Positions 8,758-17,805 of a stretch of 64,000 nucleotides of DNA are shown here, piece after piece. How positions within the stretch are numbered: position 1 is the stretch's first letter; each line of letters begins with the position of its first letter. This DNA comes from CAZTDD01 sp964612675 (GTDB lineage: Bacteria > Hinthialibacterota > Hinthialibacteria > Hinthialibacterales > JAKPRU01): positions 1 to 64,000 of the forward strand of contig CAZTDD010000004.1 in assembly GCA_964612675.1 (NCBI GenBank), given 5' to 3'. The notes beneath the pieces were generated by a model. The model saw only the letters and a list, made by a program, of their open reading frames with translations, made no database searches and had not been told where the DNA came from. The position numbers and the translations under genes were made by a program.

Positions 8758-10377
8758 ATGAGATATCGGTTTCTTGTAGCCGCCCTGATTTGCGCAGGAC
8801 TCATCGCCCCGGAAATCTTCGCTGCCCCAACAACCTACATGGTCGAGATGCGGGACGGAGTGCATCTTGCAACGGATGTCTATCTCCCACGGCAGGGAGA
8901 CGGCCCCTGGCCGGTGATGCTGGGGCGAACGCCCTACGACAAGCGCAGCAGCTCGGATCTGTCGTTCTTCACCTCGAGCGGGATTGCGGTTGTCGTGCAG
9001 GACGTACGCGGGCGATATGGTTCCGAGGGAGAAGCAATACCGTTTGTCAACGACGGATGGGGTGCTCTGCAAGACGGATACGATACGGTCGAGTGGATTC
9101 GGGCACAGGATTGGTGTAACGGGAAGGTAGCCACGATTGGTGCTTCGGCGGGCGGGATGACCCAAATGCAACTTGCGGGGTCGGCACCCGAGGGATTGGT
9201 TGGGCAGCTGATTTCGGTCGCGCCTTTATCCATCTATCACACCACGATGTATAACGGCGGCGTGTTCAGGAAGATCCTCACAGAGGGGTGGTTGAGTGGC
9301 ACAAAGTGGCCCACAGATGTCCTGGAGCTGATCAAATCGCATCCGACCTACGACGACTATTGGCGTGTTCAGAATCTTGGGGAGCGGGTGGAACATGTCG
9401 ATTGGCCGGTCACGCTCGTGGGCGGCTGGTTTGACATTTTTCAGCAGGGGACCATTGATGCATTCACGGAGATTCAGACGCGAGGAGGCCCGAATGCACG
9501 GAACAACGTGCATCTGATCGTTGGCGCGTGGACACATGGGGTTAATAACACGAAGGTCGGTGACCTGACTTTTCCTGAAAAAGCGAAAATGCCAAGTGCC
9601 TGGCCGGAAACGGATGACTGGTTCGACGCATGGCTTTTCGACGAACCCCTATCGCCCGAACCGCCTTCCGTTCTTTATTACACCATGGGAGAGATTCCGT
9701 ATGGGCGGGATATACCGGGCCACGAATGGCGATCCGCCGACACCTGGCCTCCTCCGCAGTCGCAGGAAATCCCATTCTACCTAACCGAACTGGGAGACCT
9801 CCACAGAGACACACCACAAACCGCCTCTCTGGGCTATTCCTACGATCCCAAGCAGCCGGTGCCCACTGTCGGCGGCCAAAACCTCATTCTGCCTGCAGGT
9901 TCGTTCGATCAACGAGAAGTCGAAGAACGGGAAGATGTTCTTGTCTTCACCACCCCGGTTCTCGAAGAGCCGTTGGAGGTCACGGGACATCTGACCGCTG
10001 TACTGTATGTTTCGACGAGCGCACAGGACGCGGATTTCAGCGTGAGGCTGAGCGATGTTTATCCGGACGGTCGAAGCATGTTGCTGACGGACGGGATTCG
10101 AAGACTCTCCTTCCGTAACTCTTTTAGCGAGACGGAGGCGGTCGTGCCCGGGGAGGTGTATCGATTGGAGGTCGATCTCTGGTCGACCAGCATGGTGTTC
10201 AATGAAGGTCACTCGATTCGTATCGCAGTCACAAGCAGCAATACCCCCCGATACGAACCGAACCCCCACGCGAGCGAGCAAACGGTGTATCTCGGCGGCG
10301 ACCGCGCATCGCATGTCTTGCTGCCGCTTGTGGGAGAGGATACCGGAATCGACGGTTGGGAAGCGTGGGCAAATTAG
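8758..10377 (+). CDS. Secreted CocE/NonD family alpha/beta hydrolase
   Basis: This 539-residue protein has a signal peptide (cleavage near FAA at 21-23) followed by an X-Pro dipeptidyl-peptidase S15-type alpha/beta hydrolase domain and a C-terminal jelly-roll domain. The nucleophile elbow is GASAGG with Ser130. The probable acid and base are the Asp in GGWFDIF and the His in GAWTHG. Family members cleave acyl esters, beta-lactam side chains or X-Pro peptides; the substrate here is not predictable. GGAG stands 7 nt before the ATG. It is convergent with the ABC permease gene, with 6 bp between stops. Confidence 0.9.
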   Translation: MRYRFLVAALICAGLIAPEIFAAPTTYMVEMRDGVHLATDVYLPRQGDGPWPVMLGRTPYDKRSSSDLSFFTSSGIAVVVQDVRGRYGSEGEAIPFVNDGWGALQDGYDTVEWIRAQDWCNGKVATIGASAGGMTQMQLAGSAPEGLVGQLISVAPLSIYHTTMYNGGVFRKILTEGWLSGTKWPTDVLELIKSHPTYDDYWRVQNLGERVEHVDWPVTLVGGWFDIFQQGTIDAFTEIQTRGGPNARNNVHLIVGAWTHGVNNTKVGDLTFPEKAKMPSAWPETDDWFDAWLFDEPLSPEPPSVLYYTMGEIPYGRDIPGHEWRSADTWPPPQSQEIPFYLTELGDLHRDTPQTASLGYSYDPKQPVPTVGGQNLILPAGSFDQREVEEREDVLVFTTPVLEEPLEVTGHLTAVLYVSTSAQDADFSVRLSDVYPDGRSMLLTDGIRRLSFRNSFSETEAVVPGEVYRLEVDLWSTSMVFNEGHSIRIAVTSSNTPRYEPNPHASEQTVYLGGDRASHVLLPLVGEDTGIDGWEAWAN

Positions 10378-10383
10378 GCACTG

Positions 10384-12051
10384 TTAGTTGACTTTTTGAA
10401 GGCGGTGAATCCCAAACTCCAAGCTTAGGATTCCCGCCGCACCCGCCACCGCCGCAAAAAGAGCAAACCTGAAAGGTAGCGAAACGCTTTCCATTAGGAA
10501 GAAACTGCCCAGGCGCGGAAGCGTTTTGATAAACGGAAGCAGAAGCCACCAATCCGATACTCCCACCAGCAGCAAAGCGGCAAGCATGTAGAGAAGCCCA
10601 GCGGTTCCGAGCGACACATCCAAATCGCTTTTCGCGTCGAATCGCGGAAAGGCGGCGCCGATCCCGATTCCCATAGCGGACAAAGCAAGTGTCAGAATCC
10701 CCGTACAGCACACCCCAATGAGGAACTGATCGATCTCCGCGGGAATAAAGAACTGAAGAAGAACGGAGCACCCCAACGCCAGAAATAGAACCGGACAGCA
10801 GAAAAGAAAGAACTTCGTCAGGACGACCTGTCGCGTTCGAACCGGTGCCGAACGCACGATCCAATACGCCATGCCGTCGGCGCTCACGGCGGGCACCAGA
10901 AACCGCGCACTCACCGCCGCCACCAGGAAGCCGACAACGCCCAGATTCACCCAAACGACGATGCCCGCCCAGTCGGTTCCCTCAAGCGGCAACAGGACCA
11001 GATTCAGAATGTACAGTCCCAACAGAGGAACCATCATCAACAGTTGACTCCAGCGATGCAGCTGACGCCGCACACAAAGGATATCTTTCTGGATAAGTGC
11101 GTTGGTGGATCGGTGAAAACCGGGAAATCGGAGAATCTTCCCTTTTACCGTCGGGTCACCCACGGAAAGCGATCGCGACCAGGCCGACAGATAGGTAATT
11201 CGGGTCAAGAGATAGCATCCCCCGACGCTTGCACCTGCGAGAGTCAACAGGAAGATCTCGGAGTAACGTGAAGCTGCCCCCTCGGTTGCCAACAGACTCA
11301 GCACGGCATCCGCTGTCCAGCGAGCCGGTATGAGCTGGGGTGTCAGCTCGGAGACGCCGACAAGGGACTTTACGGCGTCCAGCTGCTGAGCACTGCTGCC
11401 CCATAGATACTCGATCCGCAAAGAACGCAGTCCCGCGATGAGAGCCGCTCCTACACACAGGCCGACAACGACAAGCGCCTGGTGAACCCGCCGTCTCGGC
11501 AAAAAACGCATGAGAATGTGGCAAACCGCGATCCCCAGCGCCCCTGGGATCAGAAGGTACGCGATAAGCGGTGGAAGCAGCCGGAGCCACACCAAACATG
11601 AAACTCCGTATGCGACCCCCAATGCCGCCAGCGCCGGTATCCCGAACAACAAAAACATCGCGGAACTTCTCGCCACCGTATCCGCGAATCCACGCAGATA
11701 GATCCTCCGAAGTGGAATGGGGAAAGAAAGAAGAAAAGGGAGTTCTGTGGACGCATACAAAGTCGATACGGCCGACAGAAGGTTCGAATAGAACAAAAAG
11801 ACAAAGAAAAAGGAAAGTACGGTCGAAAGAATCAACTCAATCGATTCGATTGTCGGCAACGGCGACAAGAGAACGGCTTTCCATAGACGATGGAAAAAGA
11901 GGTAATCGACAACGACGAAGGCCACGCCGAGAAGGAACAGCACCGTGAAACGGAGGACATCGCCCGCCCTCGCCGAACGGATACGGTTGAGCGATTGACA
12001 CCACACAAGTCCGGCGAAAGAACGTGGCGGCGGTTGTAGAAACCTTCTCAT
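10384..12051 (-). CDS. Putative ABC-2-type exporter permease
   Basis: This 555-residue protein has about 12 predicted membrane segments and resembles the long single-chain putative ABC exporter permeases. A typical family feature is the cytoplasmic stretch TELPFLLSFPIPLRRI after the second or third helix, which looks like a coupling region. It would form the membrane pore for an export system. No ATP-binding partner gene is adjacent, so the ATPase must be encoded elsewhere or the protein acts differently. The ribosome site is weak. Upstream by 80 bp on the same strand is the GGDEF-like gene. Confidence 0.65.
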   Translation of the reverse strand: MRRFLQPPPRSFAGLVWCQSLNRIRSARAGDVLRFTVLFLLGVAFVVVDYLFFHRLWKAVLLSPLPTIESIELILSTVLSFFFVFLFYSNLLSAVSTLYASTELPFLLSFPIPLRRIYLRGFADTVARSSAMFLLFGIPALAALGVAYGVSCLVWLRLLPPLIAYLLIPGALGIAVCHILMRFLPRRRVHQALVVVGLCVGAALIAGLRSLRIEYLWGSSAQQLDAVKSLVGVSELTPQLIPARWTADAVLSLLATEGAASRYSEIFLLTLAGASVGGCYLLTRITYLSAWSRSLSVGDPTVKGKILRFPGFHRSTNALIQKDILCVRRQLHRWSQLLMMVPLLGLYILNLVLLPLEGTDWAGIVVWVNLGVVGFLVAAVSARFLVPAVSADGMAYWIVRSAPVRTRQVVLTKFFLFCCPVLFLALGCSVLLQFFIPAEIDQFLIGVCCTGILTLALSAMGIGIGAAFPRFDAKSDLDVSLGTAGLLYMLAALLLVGVSDWWLLLPFIKTLPRLGSFFLMESVSLPFRFALFAAVAGAAGILSLEFGIHRLQKVN

Positions 12052-12131
12052 TCCAGGGGCTGCCCGGCAATTGGATTGTTCTAATGAGAATATCCAATCT
12101 GGGAGTCATCCAGAAGCGGGATACCGCCTTG

Positions 12132-12800
12132 TCACGACTGGGGAGTTGGTTTGACGCGCCGCAGATACCCGTCGATCGCCTCGATGACCAACTCCTGAAC
12201 TTCAGCCGCTTCCCGGTCGGCAAGATCGGTCAAACGCTCGATCTGGCGGATCGATAGCGGCACAGGAATCTCCTGGGGATTCTCGTCCGGCGGCAATTCA
12301 ATCCGATTCGGTCCGCCTTTCTGGGCCGTATAAACCGCCTCCTCGGCTTGATGGAGCAATTCCACTCGGGTACTACCATGGTCCGGAAATTGTGCTAACC
12401 CGGCGGAAAAGGTCCCCATGTCGCCATCGAGGACACCTTTCATCTGGATTTCCAGCAGGCCGGAGATCCGTTCAACGATTCGGCGGGTCTTCTTGGTCTT
12501 TCCTCCCGGATAGACACAAATGAACCCCGCAGGCCCCCATCGATCATACAAGAGCTCTTGAGGAGTCTCATCGCGAAGCAAACCGGCCAGCTTCTTGAGG
12601 ACGCGCCGCAAAGCATCCGATCCGTGTTTGACTTGTAGCGCCCACGCATGATCGATTTCCAGAATCGCCAGCGAGGCGGATACGTTCGATTCCGCCGCCA
12701 GCGAAAGAATTCGGTCGATCATCAAGAAAGTGTCCGGCGAGGGCGCTTTCTTTTTCGCCCTTGGAAAGAGTGTTTTTCCCTCAACCAGTAATGTGCCCAT
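12132..12800 (-). CDS. Degenerate GGDEF domain fused to a ribbon-helix-helix domain
   Basis: This 222-residue protein matches the GGDEF fold along residues 20-170: the ILEIDHAWALQ strand and helix, DALRRVLKKLAGLL, and the C-terminal FSAGLAQFPDHG and AEEAVYTAQKGGPNRIEL. The active-site loop reads RWGPAGF where RYGGDEF is expected, so cyclase activity should be lost. Residues about 180-215 (VPLSIRQIERLTDLA, then VQELVIEAIDGYLRR) look like a ribbon-helix-helix or CopG-like helix pair. The ATG at 12800 is chosen because GGGAGG lies 7-8 nt upstream; two more upstream ATGs are less likely. A c-di-GMP-sensing or purely structural role joined to DNA binding is inference. Confidence 0.75.
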   Translation of the reverse strand: MGTLLVEGKTLFPRAKKKAPSPDTFLMIDRILSLAAESNVSASLAILEIDHAWALQVKHGSDALRRVLKKLAGLLRDETPQELLYDRWGPAGFICVYPGGKTKKTRRIVERISGLLEIQMKGVLDGDMGTFSAGLAQFPDHGSTRVELLHQAEEAVYTAQKGGPNRIELPPDENPQEIPVPLSIRQIERLTDLADREAAEVQELVIEAIDGYLRRVKPTPQS

Positions 12801-13127
12801 AGTCATCCCTCCCGGTCCCGGCCAACCCAATCAGTCGGCGTTTAACGGGACCCCGCTGCGTAATTCCTCCTTCATCGCATGTGTGTGCGAAACAACCAGG
12901 CAAAGGCATGGGAAGATCGTTTGCGATCTTACCCTGTATGACGACTATCACTGTTCCACGTTTTTCGCTAGAGTCGCCCGAATGCTGGTTTGTTAACGTT
13001 CTGTAAGAACGACCGCACTTGTACGTACCACGTTGCAAGTAGTCACTTTAAATCTCGCGCATTTTGGAAATGCCTTTAGACTTTTTCGGTCTTTTGATTT
13101 TGCCTGTGACAAAAAGAGGAGACAGCA
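12801..13127. other. Divergent intergenic region
   Basis: This 327-bp gap separates the divergent GGDEF-like gene and the hypothetical gene at 13128. It must hold both promoters, but I could not identify a convincing -35/-10 pair. A small perfect hairpin CGTTCT-GTA-AGAACG is present near 12994-13008. No gene or RNA was recognised. Confidence 0.4.
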
Positions 13128-13619
13128 GTGACCGAACGTGAATTCCTCGAACACCATCTCGACTCATTAAAATCCCTGGCCGTTGAATTGCGACGGCGAA
13201 CACGTGGCTATACCCGCGGTCTTGTTTGGGAACCGGACGAAGGGGACTGGTGTATCCACCGCGATCCGCTGTCGGGTAAAGAGATCCTGAAGATGGTTTG
13301 GACGGTATGTGAATACGATGAGAGCCATGCGATTCCGAATCACCGGACCCTCGTCTTTCGGATTTCCTTTCCCGAACACGGATATGATGAGGAAATCGAC
13401 GAAGCGGAAATCGGAGATTGCCTTTGGCTGCCGTCATCGGATCAACTCATCGAATGGCTGGACGGCCAAGGCTGCGGAATCGAATTGGTGCGTATCGGGG
13501 GAATGACGGAGGTCCGCGCGCTCGTAGGAGTGCCCTCCATCACCGAGGTATTCCAAACACCGAGACACGCGCTGATGTCTACCGTTCTCGCCGTTCTTTC
13601 TCAACCTCGCGTTCTCTAG
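13128..13619 (+). CDS. Hypothetical protein
   Basis: This 163-residue acidic, soluble protein is not recognised. It starts with GTG, supported by AGAGGAGA about 7 nt upstream. It has no signal peptide or membrane segment. The middle is rich in charged and aromatic residues (WEPDEGDWCIHRDP) with a helical ending, giving the look of a small alpha/beta protein such as those encoded beside regulatory genes. It stands alone between the divergent GGDEF-like gene and a small Cys-rich gene. Base composition matches its neighbours. Confidence 0.65.
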   Translation: MTEREFLEHHLDSLKSLAVELRRRTRGYTRGLVWEPDEGDWCIHRDPLSGKEILKMVWTVCEYDESHAIPNHRTLVFRISFPEHGYDEEIDEAEIGDCLWLPSSDQLIEWLDGQGCGIELVRIGGMTEVRALVGVPSITEVFQTPRHALMSTVLAVLSQPRVL

Positions 13620-13749
13620 ACCTATCTCAGACCGTGGCTCGTTACGCCATGTGTCCCGGCAACGTCTGCAATGCGATAGCTTCTCTCAACGAGGAGTGGA
13701 GGATACCATTGTAGTAGGAAGTATCAAAAACCGCGTAAGGGAATATCGG

Positions 13750-13878
13750 ATGCGTTGTAACATCTATTCGTGCTACTGGAACGGCGGGGGACGGTGTGTG
13801 TGCGAGCTGCACGTCGCACCGCTCAAGCCAAACACGACAGAATGCCCGAATTACGAAGAAGATCAGGAAGACGATTGA
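13750..13878 (+). CDS. Small Cys-rich protein, DUF1540-like
   Basis: This 42-residue protein begins MRCNIYSCYWNGGGRC and contains five cysteines in a C-x4-C-x7-C-x-C ... T-x-C spacing that resembles DUF1540 proteins (C-x4-C-YN-x-n-C-x-A). It may bind a metal ion. The start is supported by AAGGGA upstream. It lies 43 bp before the AsmA-like gene and may share its transcript. Function of the family is unknown. Confidence 0.6.
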   Translation: MRCNIYSCYWNGGGRCVCELHVAPLKPNTTECPNYEEDQEDD

Positions 13879-13921
13879 GCAGCATACGCGTCAGATCCCG
13901 GGCGGACGGAAACGGTGCAGC

Positions 13922-15196
13922 ATGACAACGAAACGATCATTCTTGCCTACGGCCTTTGTACTCTTTCTCTTGGTATTCGTCGGAGCGGTTCACCTGAACG
14001 ACTATCTTGCGGATACCGCCAAGCGAGCGGTCGAAACGGAATTCCGTACTCAGCTCGGGCTCGACCTGGACGCTGGTGTTGTCACAGTCGACGCTCTCCG
14101 CGGCGACGCTGTAGCGCACGGCCTCCGATTGAACCGTCCGTATGATGTGAGCTCTTTTGTTTCAGTCCAGAAACTGACGTTTGATGCCGACCCGCGTTCT
14201 CTGTTCCACGATGTCGTTCATGTTAATTCGCTCGATTTCTCGCAGATGGAAGCAGTCGTTGAGATGAGAAGCCCCATGTCTCCGCTGATCGCGCTTGCTC
14301 GGGCGGAAGCCCAGCCGGCCCCGGAAGGGAGCGAATCCGGCTTCCGGATCGATAAGGTGACTTTCGATGCCGATTGGATCGTGGTGAAACATCGCACGCC
14401 GACTGGCGCCACGGTCGACTGGCGTATTCAGCCGATGGATATTCGAACGCAGGATGTGCGGTTACCGGCCCCGCCGGACACGCCCATAGAGGCGACCTTG
14501 TCCGCAACACTTCTCGAACCCAGTACCGGTAGCGCGCAAGCGAATGTCGTGCTGACCCCCCGGGCAAATGCCTGGGATGTTTCCTGCCGGGAAGACGCGA
14601 CGATCGGGCAAATCGCCGCGCTCAATCCCTACCTGACCTCCGATTTCCCGATGCTGGCCGAATCGGGCTCTCTGTCATTCGAAAGCGATACGAGTTTGAG
14701 AGGTACAAGCCTTGAATCCACAATCAAAGTGGCGCTTCTGCAGCCCCATTTCAAGCCGAGAGAGCGAAATCTCAAGGCCGTGTTTACGGGACCCTTAGCG
14801 GGAGTAGCGGTCAAGGCAATCAAAGATGTCAGCGGCGATATCCGCCTCGACCCGATAACCGTCCAGGGCGACTTGAACGATCCGAAATTCGATCCGCAAG
14901 CGCAGATCTTGACGGAAGTCCGAAACCAGCTGCTACGCAAAATCCTGCGGCAGGGCACCGACCTTCCTGCCGACGTCCTCAGACAAATGGAAAACTCCAT
15001 CGCTTCCCTGGGCAAAGTGGGGATTCCCGCCGAGGTTCTTCTGAAAGGCGCGGGGCAAGTCGGTGAGAAGGCGCTGCAAACAGGCTCCGGGTTAGCAGAG
15101 AAAACGAAAGATATCGGCGAGACCGCAAAGAAAATGACCGAGGGTCTTCAGAACCTGCTTCCGCTGGGGAAAAAGAAGGAAGAAGAAAAGAACTAA
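13922..15196 (+). CDS. AsmA-like/DUF748-type envelope protein
   Basis: This 424-residue protein has one N-terminal membrane helix (FLPTAFVLFLLVFVGAVHL) followed by a beta-rich periplasmic region with the pattern typical of AsmA/DUF748 proteins: an amphipathic start, VSSFVSVQKLTFDADPRSL, and repeated FDADWIVVKH-type strands. The C-terminal 80 residues are helical, with VGIPAEVLLKGAGQVGEKALQ, then a Lys/Glu-rich tail. Such proteins are implicated in moving lipids between the two membranes. The ATG at 13922 is chosen because it directly precedes the membrane anchor. Its stop overlaps the stop of the convergent GH38 gene by 3-4 bp. Confidence 0.65.
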   Translation: MTTKRSFLPTAFVLFLLVFVGAVHLNDYLADTAKRAVETEFRTQLGLDLDAGVVTVDALRGDAVAHGLRLNRPYDVSSFVSVQKLTFDADPRSLFHDVVHVNSLDFSQMEAVVEMRSPMSPLIALARAEAQPAPEGSESGFRIDKVTFDADWIVVKHRTPTGATVDWRIQPMDIRTQDVRLPAPPDTPIEATLSATLLEPSTGSAQANVVLTPRANAWDVSCREDATIGQIAALNPYLTSDFPMLAESGSLSFESDTSLRGTSLESTIKVALLQPHFKPRERNLKAVFTGPLAGVAVKAIKDVSGDIRLDPITVQGDLNDPKFDPQAQILTEVRNQLLRKILRQGTDLPADVLRQMENSIASLGKVGIPAEVLLKGAGQVGEKALQTGSGLAEKTKDIGETAKKMTEGLQNLLPLGKKKEEEKN

Positions 15197-17592
15197 ATCC
15201 GGCTGCTTTCTTTGCCGTTCCTGTCGATTGGCTTTCCATCCGAGAATAAATATCCACGGATCTCGTAGGGTCGAAGAAAGAACTCGATTCTCCCCTCACA
15301 TGTGCACCACGGCTTGACCGGCCGCTCTATCCCATCCGCCTCCGTGTAAGTCACAAAACGGGATGGTGGGGCAATCGTCCCGCTCGTTTGCCGTCCGACA
15401 GCCTCGTAAACGCGCATGAAAACCCCGGCCTCACTCCTCCTCAGACCGGAGATGAGAACATTCCCGGGTTCGACACGGATACTATCGACACTGATTCGAT
15501 CGCTCGGCACCGTGCAGGGAATCGGGAGAGAATTGAACGCTTGTGCATTTTGGACAACCGCCACATCGTCGTTGCCGCCATGAGGCATGACAGCGTAACG
15601 AAACATGTGCGGGACCCCGTCGTTGTACGATGCCGCACTCTCCGTCTTGTATTCCATTGCCACCGAACGGAAAAGACTTAGAAGAAGAACCCCGTCATCC
15701 ACGTTGTTTCCGGGCGTACCGGCATTGATTAAGGCGAGTCCGGCTTCGGTGTCGGAGTAATCGATCCACCGCTGCGCAACGTGCTCGCCTTTGCCGCGCT
15801 CCTGAATACCGAGGGGGATCTCGTGCCGGACAATCCCTGAACGAAGGGCGGTTGGAAAAGCGGCTCGAATCCGGTAGTTCTTCCCGTGCGGTGTCAGCCG
15901 AGTCTCGTATTCAATTCTTGGATGGTAGGCAATAAAGACTGTCCGGATTGTGAACCCGATACGTAATCTCCAAAACGCTAAACACCCTTGCTGTTCGATA
16001 ACAAGCCGGTCTTCCGAGTTCTCAACGATACGGGCAGTCTCTATCTTCGGCTGAAAGGTACTCCGATTTACAATCTCATCCGGTACGGAACGGTCATAAG
16101 GATCTGCGTGATTTTGGGTCAATGACGACTCAACACTTCCACCCGACAACGGGGCCTCGAAATTCAGCCAGAGGTCGCCATAATCCATTTGCATACACAG
16201 ACTCCCAAATGGTGCGACATCGCTTTTGACCAGTTCTTTTTCGGATTGGTTCTCTATCAGACTGACGATATATCCCTTTCCGTCGATCTTCGCGCGATAA
16301 AAATCGTTGCGGAATTCGCACGGTAGATCCCCCGGACCGGTGCCGGGGATTTCCTCGGCAGTGTCGACCCACGCGAAACCGAGCGGTGGCAAATCCAAGC
16401 GATACATTCTGTTCCCCTGCTTTACTGTCTCGCACCTTGAGAAGGAAAGCGGATTGAAGAAAGCCTTCTTTCCTTTGTCTTGACCAAGCGACGAGAACTC
16501 ACGCTCCAAATCCCGCTCCACCTTCCCGAATTCCTCCAGTGATTCGCAAAGTGCCCGGTCGGTAATTGTTCCACAGATAATGTCGTGGAATTGTTGTTTC
16601 AGCAGAGGTTTCCACAGTTTATTCGTGTCGATAGACCTTTCGTCCAGGATTACCGCGAGAGTCTCCAATGCAAGGAGTCGCGAGCAAAGGTCTCGGTTCT
16701 TCTGCTTTAATTGAATATTGGAAGTAAACGTTCCCTGGAAAGCGCTGTTGAATTCCCCATTGAACTCGGAAACATGATTCCACTTGACCTTCTCCAGATA
16801 ATCGCGTGGAGTCCCCAGCCGTATGGCAGGCGCGTCCGGTAAACCATTCAGTTTCTTTACCGCATCCGGAGCGCTGGACTGGGGGTACAGGAAATCGCCC
16901 CCATTGCACAGAAGAATCGAATCCGTGTCTCCGTACTTTTGAAATTCCTTCGAAGTTTCAAGGATGGCGCGCTCAGCGGCGTCGATAAACGACTGGTCGG
17001 CGGCATGCATGGTGTCTTTGTTCCTCGGAAACAAAACACCGGAATATCCTCTCGCAAGCCAATGAACGCGAATTGTCGTTCCGTCAAGCCCTCGCCAAAT
17101 GAAATCGCTTTTCAGCACATCCCGCCGCATACACCGCCAGAATACATAATACCGATACCCGGCCAGGCTCAGCATTTGCGGAAGTTGTGCGTGGTGTCCC
17201 CAGCAATCGGCAATCCAACAGATGTCCGGCTCGATCCCGAGGTGGTCTCGAAGCCACTGTTTTCCGTATTTGATCTGCAGAAAGAGCGACTCTCCATCGG
17301 GATGATTCATATCCGGCATGACAAACATGCCGGGTGCGACAGCCAGTTGTCCGGATTGTGCGAATCGAACAAGCAGATCTCTCTTCTCAGGAAAACGATC
17401 CCAATATTCTTGCAGTAGAATCACCTGCTCGATAAGAAATCGGTAGGAAGATTCGTTTTCGAGAATTCGTAAAGCTTCATGAATTATATCGAAACACGTG
17501 GGGAGGTATTCCTCATAGGATTTCAAATAGGCTACGTCATAATGAAAAGAGGGAACGATAATGATCTCTTTTACATTTTTCGGAGGATTCAT
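15193..17592 (-). CDS. Glycoside hydrolase family 38, alpha-mannosidase-like
   Basis: This 799-residue cytoplasmic-looking enzyme (no signal peptide) should remove alpha-linked mannose from glycans. The N-terminal domain has the zinc-binding pair H17 and D19 in SFHYDVAY (HxDxGW in canonical members) and the catalytic region IADCWGHHAQLPQML with D129 as the likely nucleophile. The C-terminal half is a beta-sandwich region. The ATG has only a distant purine-rich stretch, because a repeat element occupies the upstream 5' region. It is the last gene of the minus-strand glycan run. Substrate fine specificity cannot be told. Confidence 0.88.
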   Translation of the reverse strand: MNPPKNVKEIIIVPSFHYDVAYLKSYEEYLPTCFDIIHEALRILENESSYRFLIEQVILLQEYWDRFPEKRDLLVRFAQSGQLAVAPGMFVMPDMNHPDGESLFLQIKYGKQWLRDHLGIEPDICWIADCWGHHAQLPQMLSLAGYRYYVFWRCMRRDVLKSDFIWRGLDGTTIRVHWLARGYSGVLFPRNKDTMHAADQSFIDAAERAILETSKEFQKYGDTDSILLCNGGDFLYPQSSAPDAVKKLNGLPDAPAIRLGTPRDYLEKVKWNHVSEFNGEFNSAFQGTFTSNIQLKQKNRDLCSRLLALETLAVILDERSIDTNKLWKPLLKQQFHDIICGTITDRALCESLEEFGKVERDLEREFSSLGQDKGKKAFFNPLSFSRCETVKQGNRMYRLDLPPLGFAWVDTAEEIPGTGPGDLPCEFRNDFYRAKIDGKGYIVSLIENQSEKELVKSDVAPFGSLCMQMDYGDLWLNFEAPLSGGSVESSLTQNHADPYDRSVPDEIVNRSTFQPKIETARIVENSEDRLVIEQQGCLAFWRLRIGFTIRTVFIAYHPRIEYETRLTPHGKNYRIRAAFPTALRSGIVRHEIPLGIQERGKGEHVAQRWIDYSDTEAGLALINAGTPGNNVDDGVLLLSLFRSVAMEYKTESAASYNDGVPHMFRYAVMPHGGNDDVAVVQNAQAFNSLPIPCTVPSDRISVDSIRVEPGNVLISGLRRSEAGVFMRVYEAVGRQTSGTIAPPSRFVTYTEADGIERPVKPWCTCEGRIEFFLRPYEIRGYLFSDGKPIDRNGKESSRI

Positions 17593-17604
17593 TTGCGGCG
17601 ATCA

Positions 17605-17642
17605 TCCCCTCCCCCTGACCCTCTCCCGGCGGGAGAGGGAAC
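17605..17642. repeat. Palindromic repeat, GGGAGAGGG family (copy 1)
   Basis: Arms CCCTCTCCC (17619-17627) and GGGAGAGGG (17631-17639) are preceded by a CCCCTCCCCCTGA stretch. The same unit recurs twice at 46.8-47.0 kb. It lies just upstream of the GH38 start codon, within its 5' leader. Confidence 0.75.
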
Positions 17643-17805
17643 ATCGTTTCTTCTATCGAGTCTTCGTGTCTACTTCGCGCGTTCGCGATTGATTATTCTC
17701 CTCTACTCGAATTCTGCGCAGGAAGGGTGGGGTAGCGACGATCTGCTCGCAGATGCCCTATGCACGCACTTCAGAGGAGCGTAATCCACCACGACCACCT
17801 ATGAG

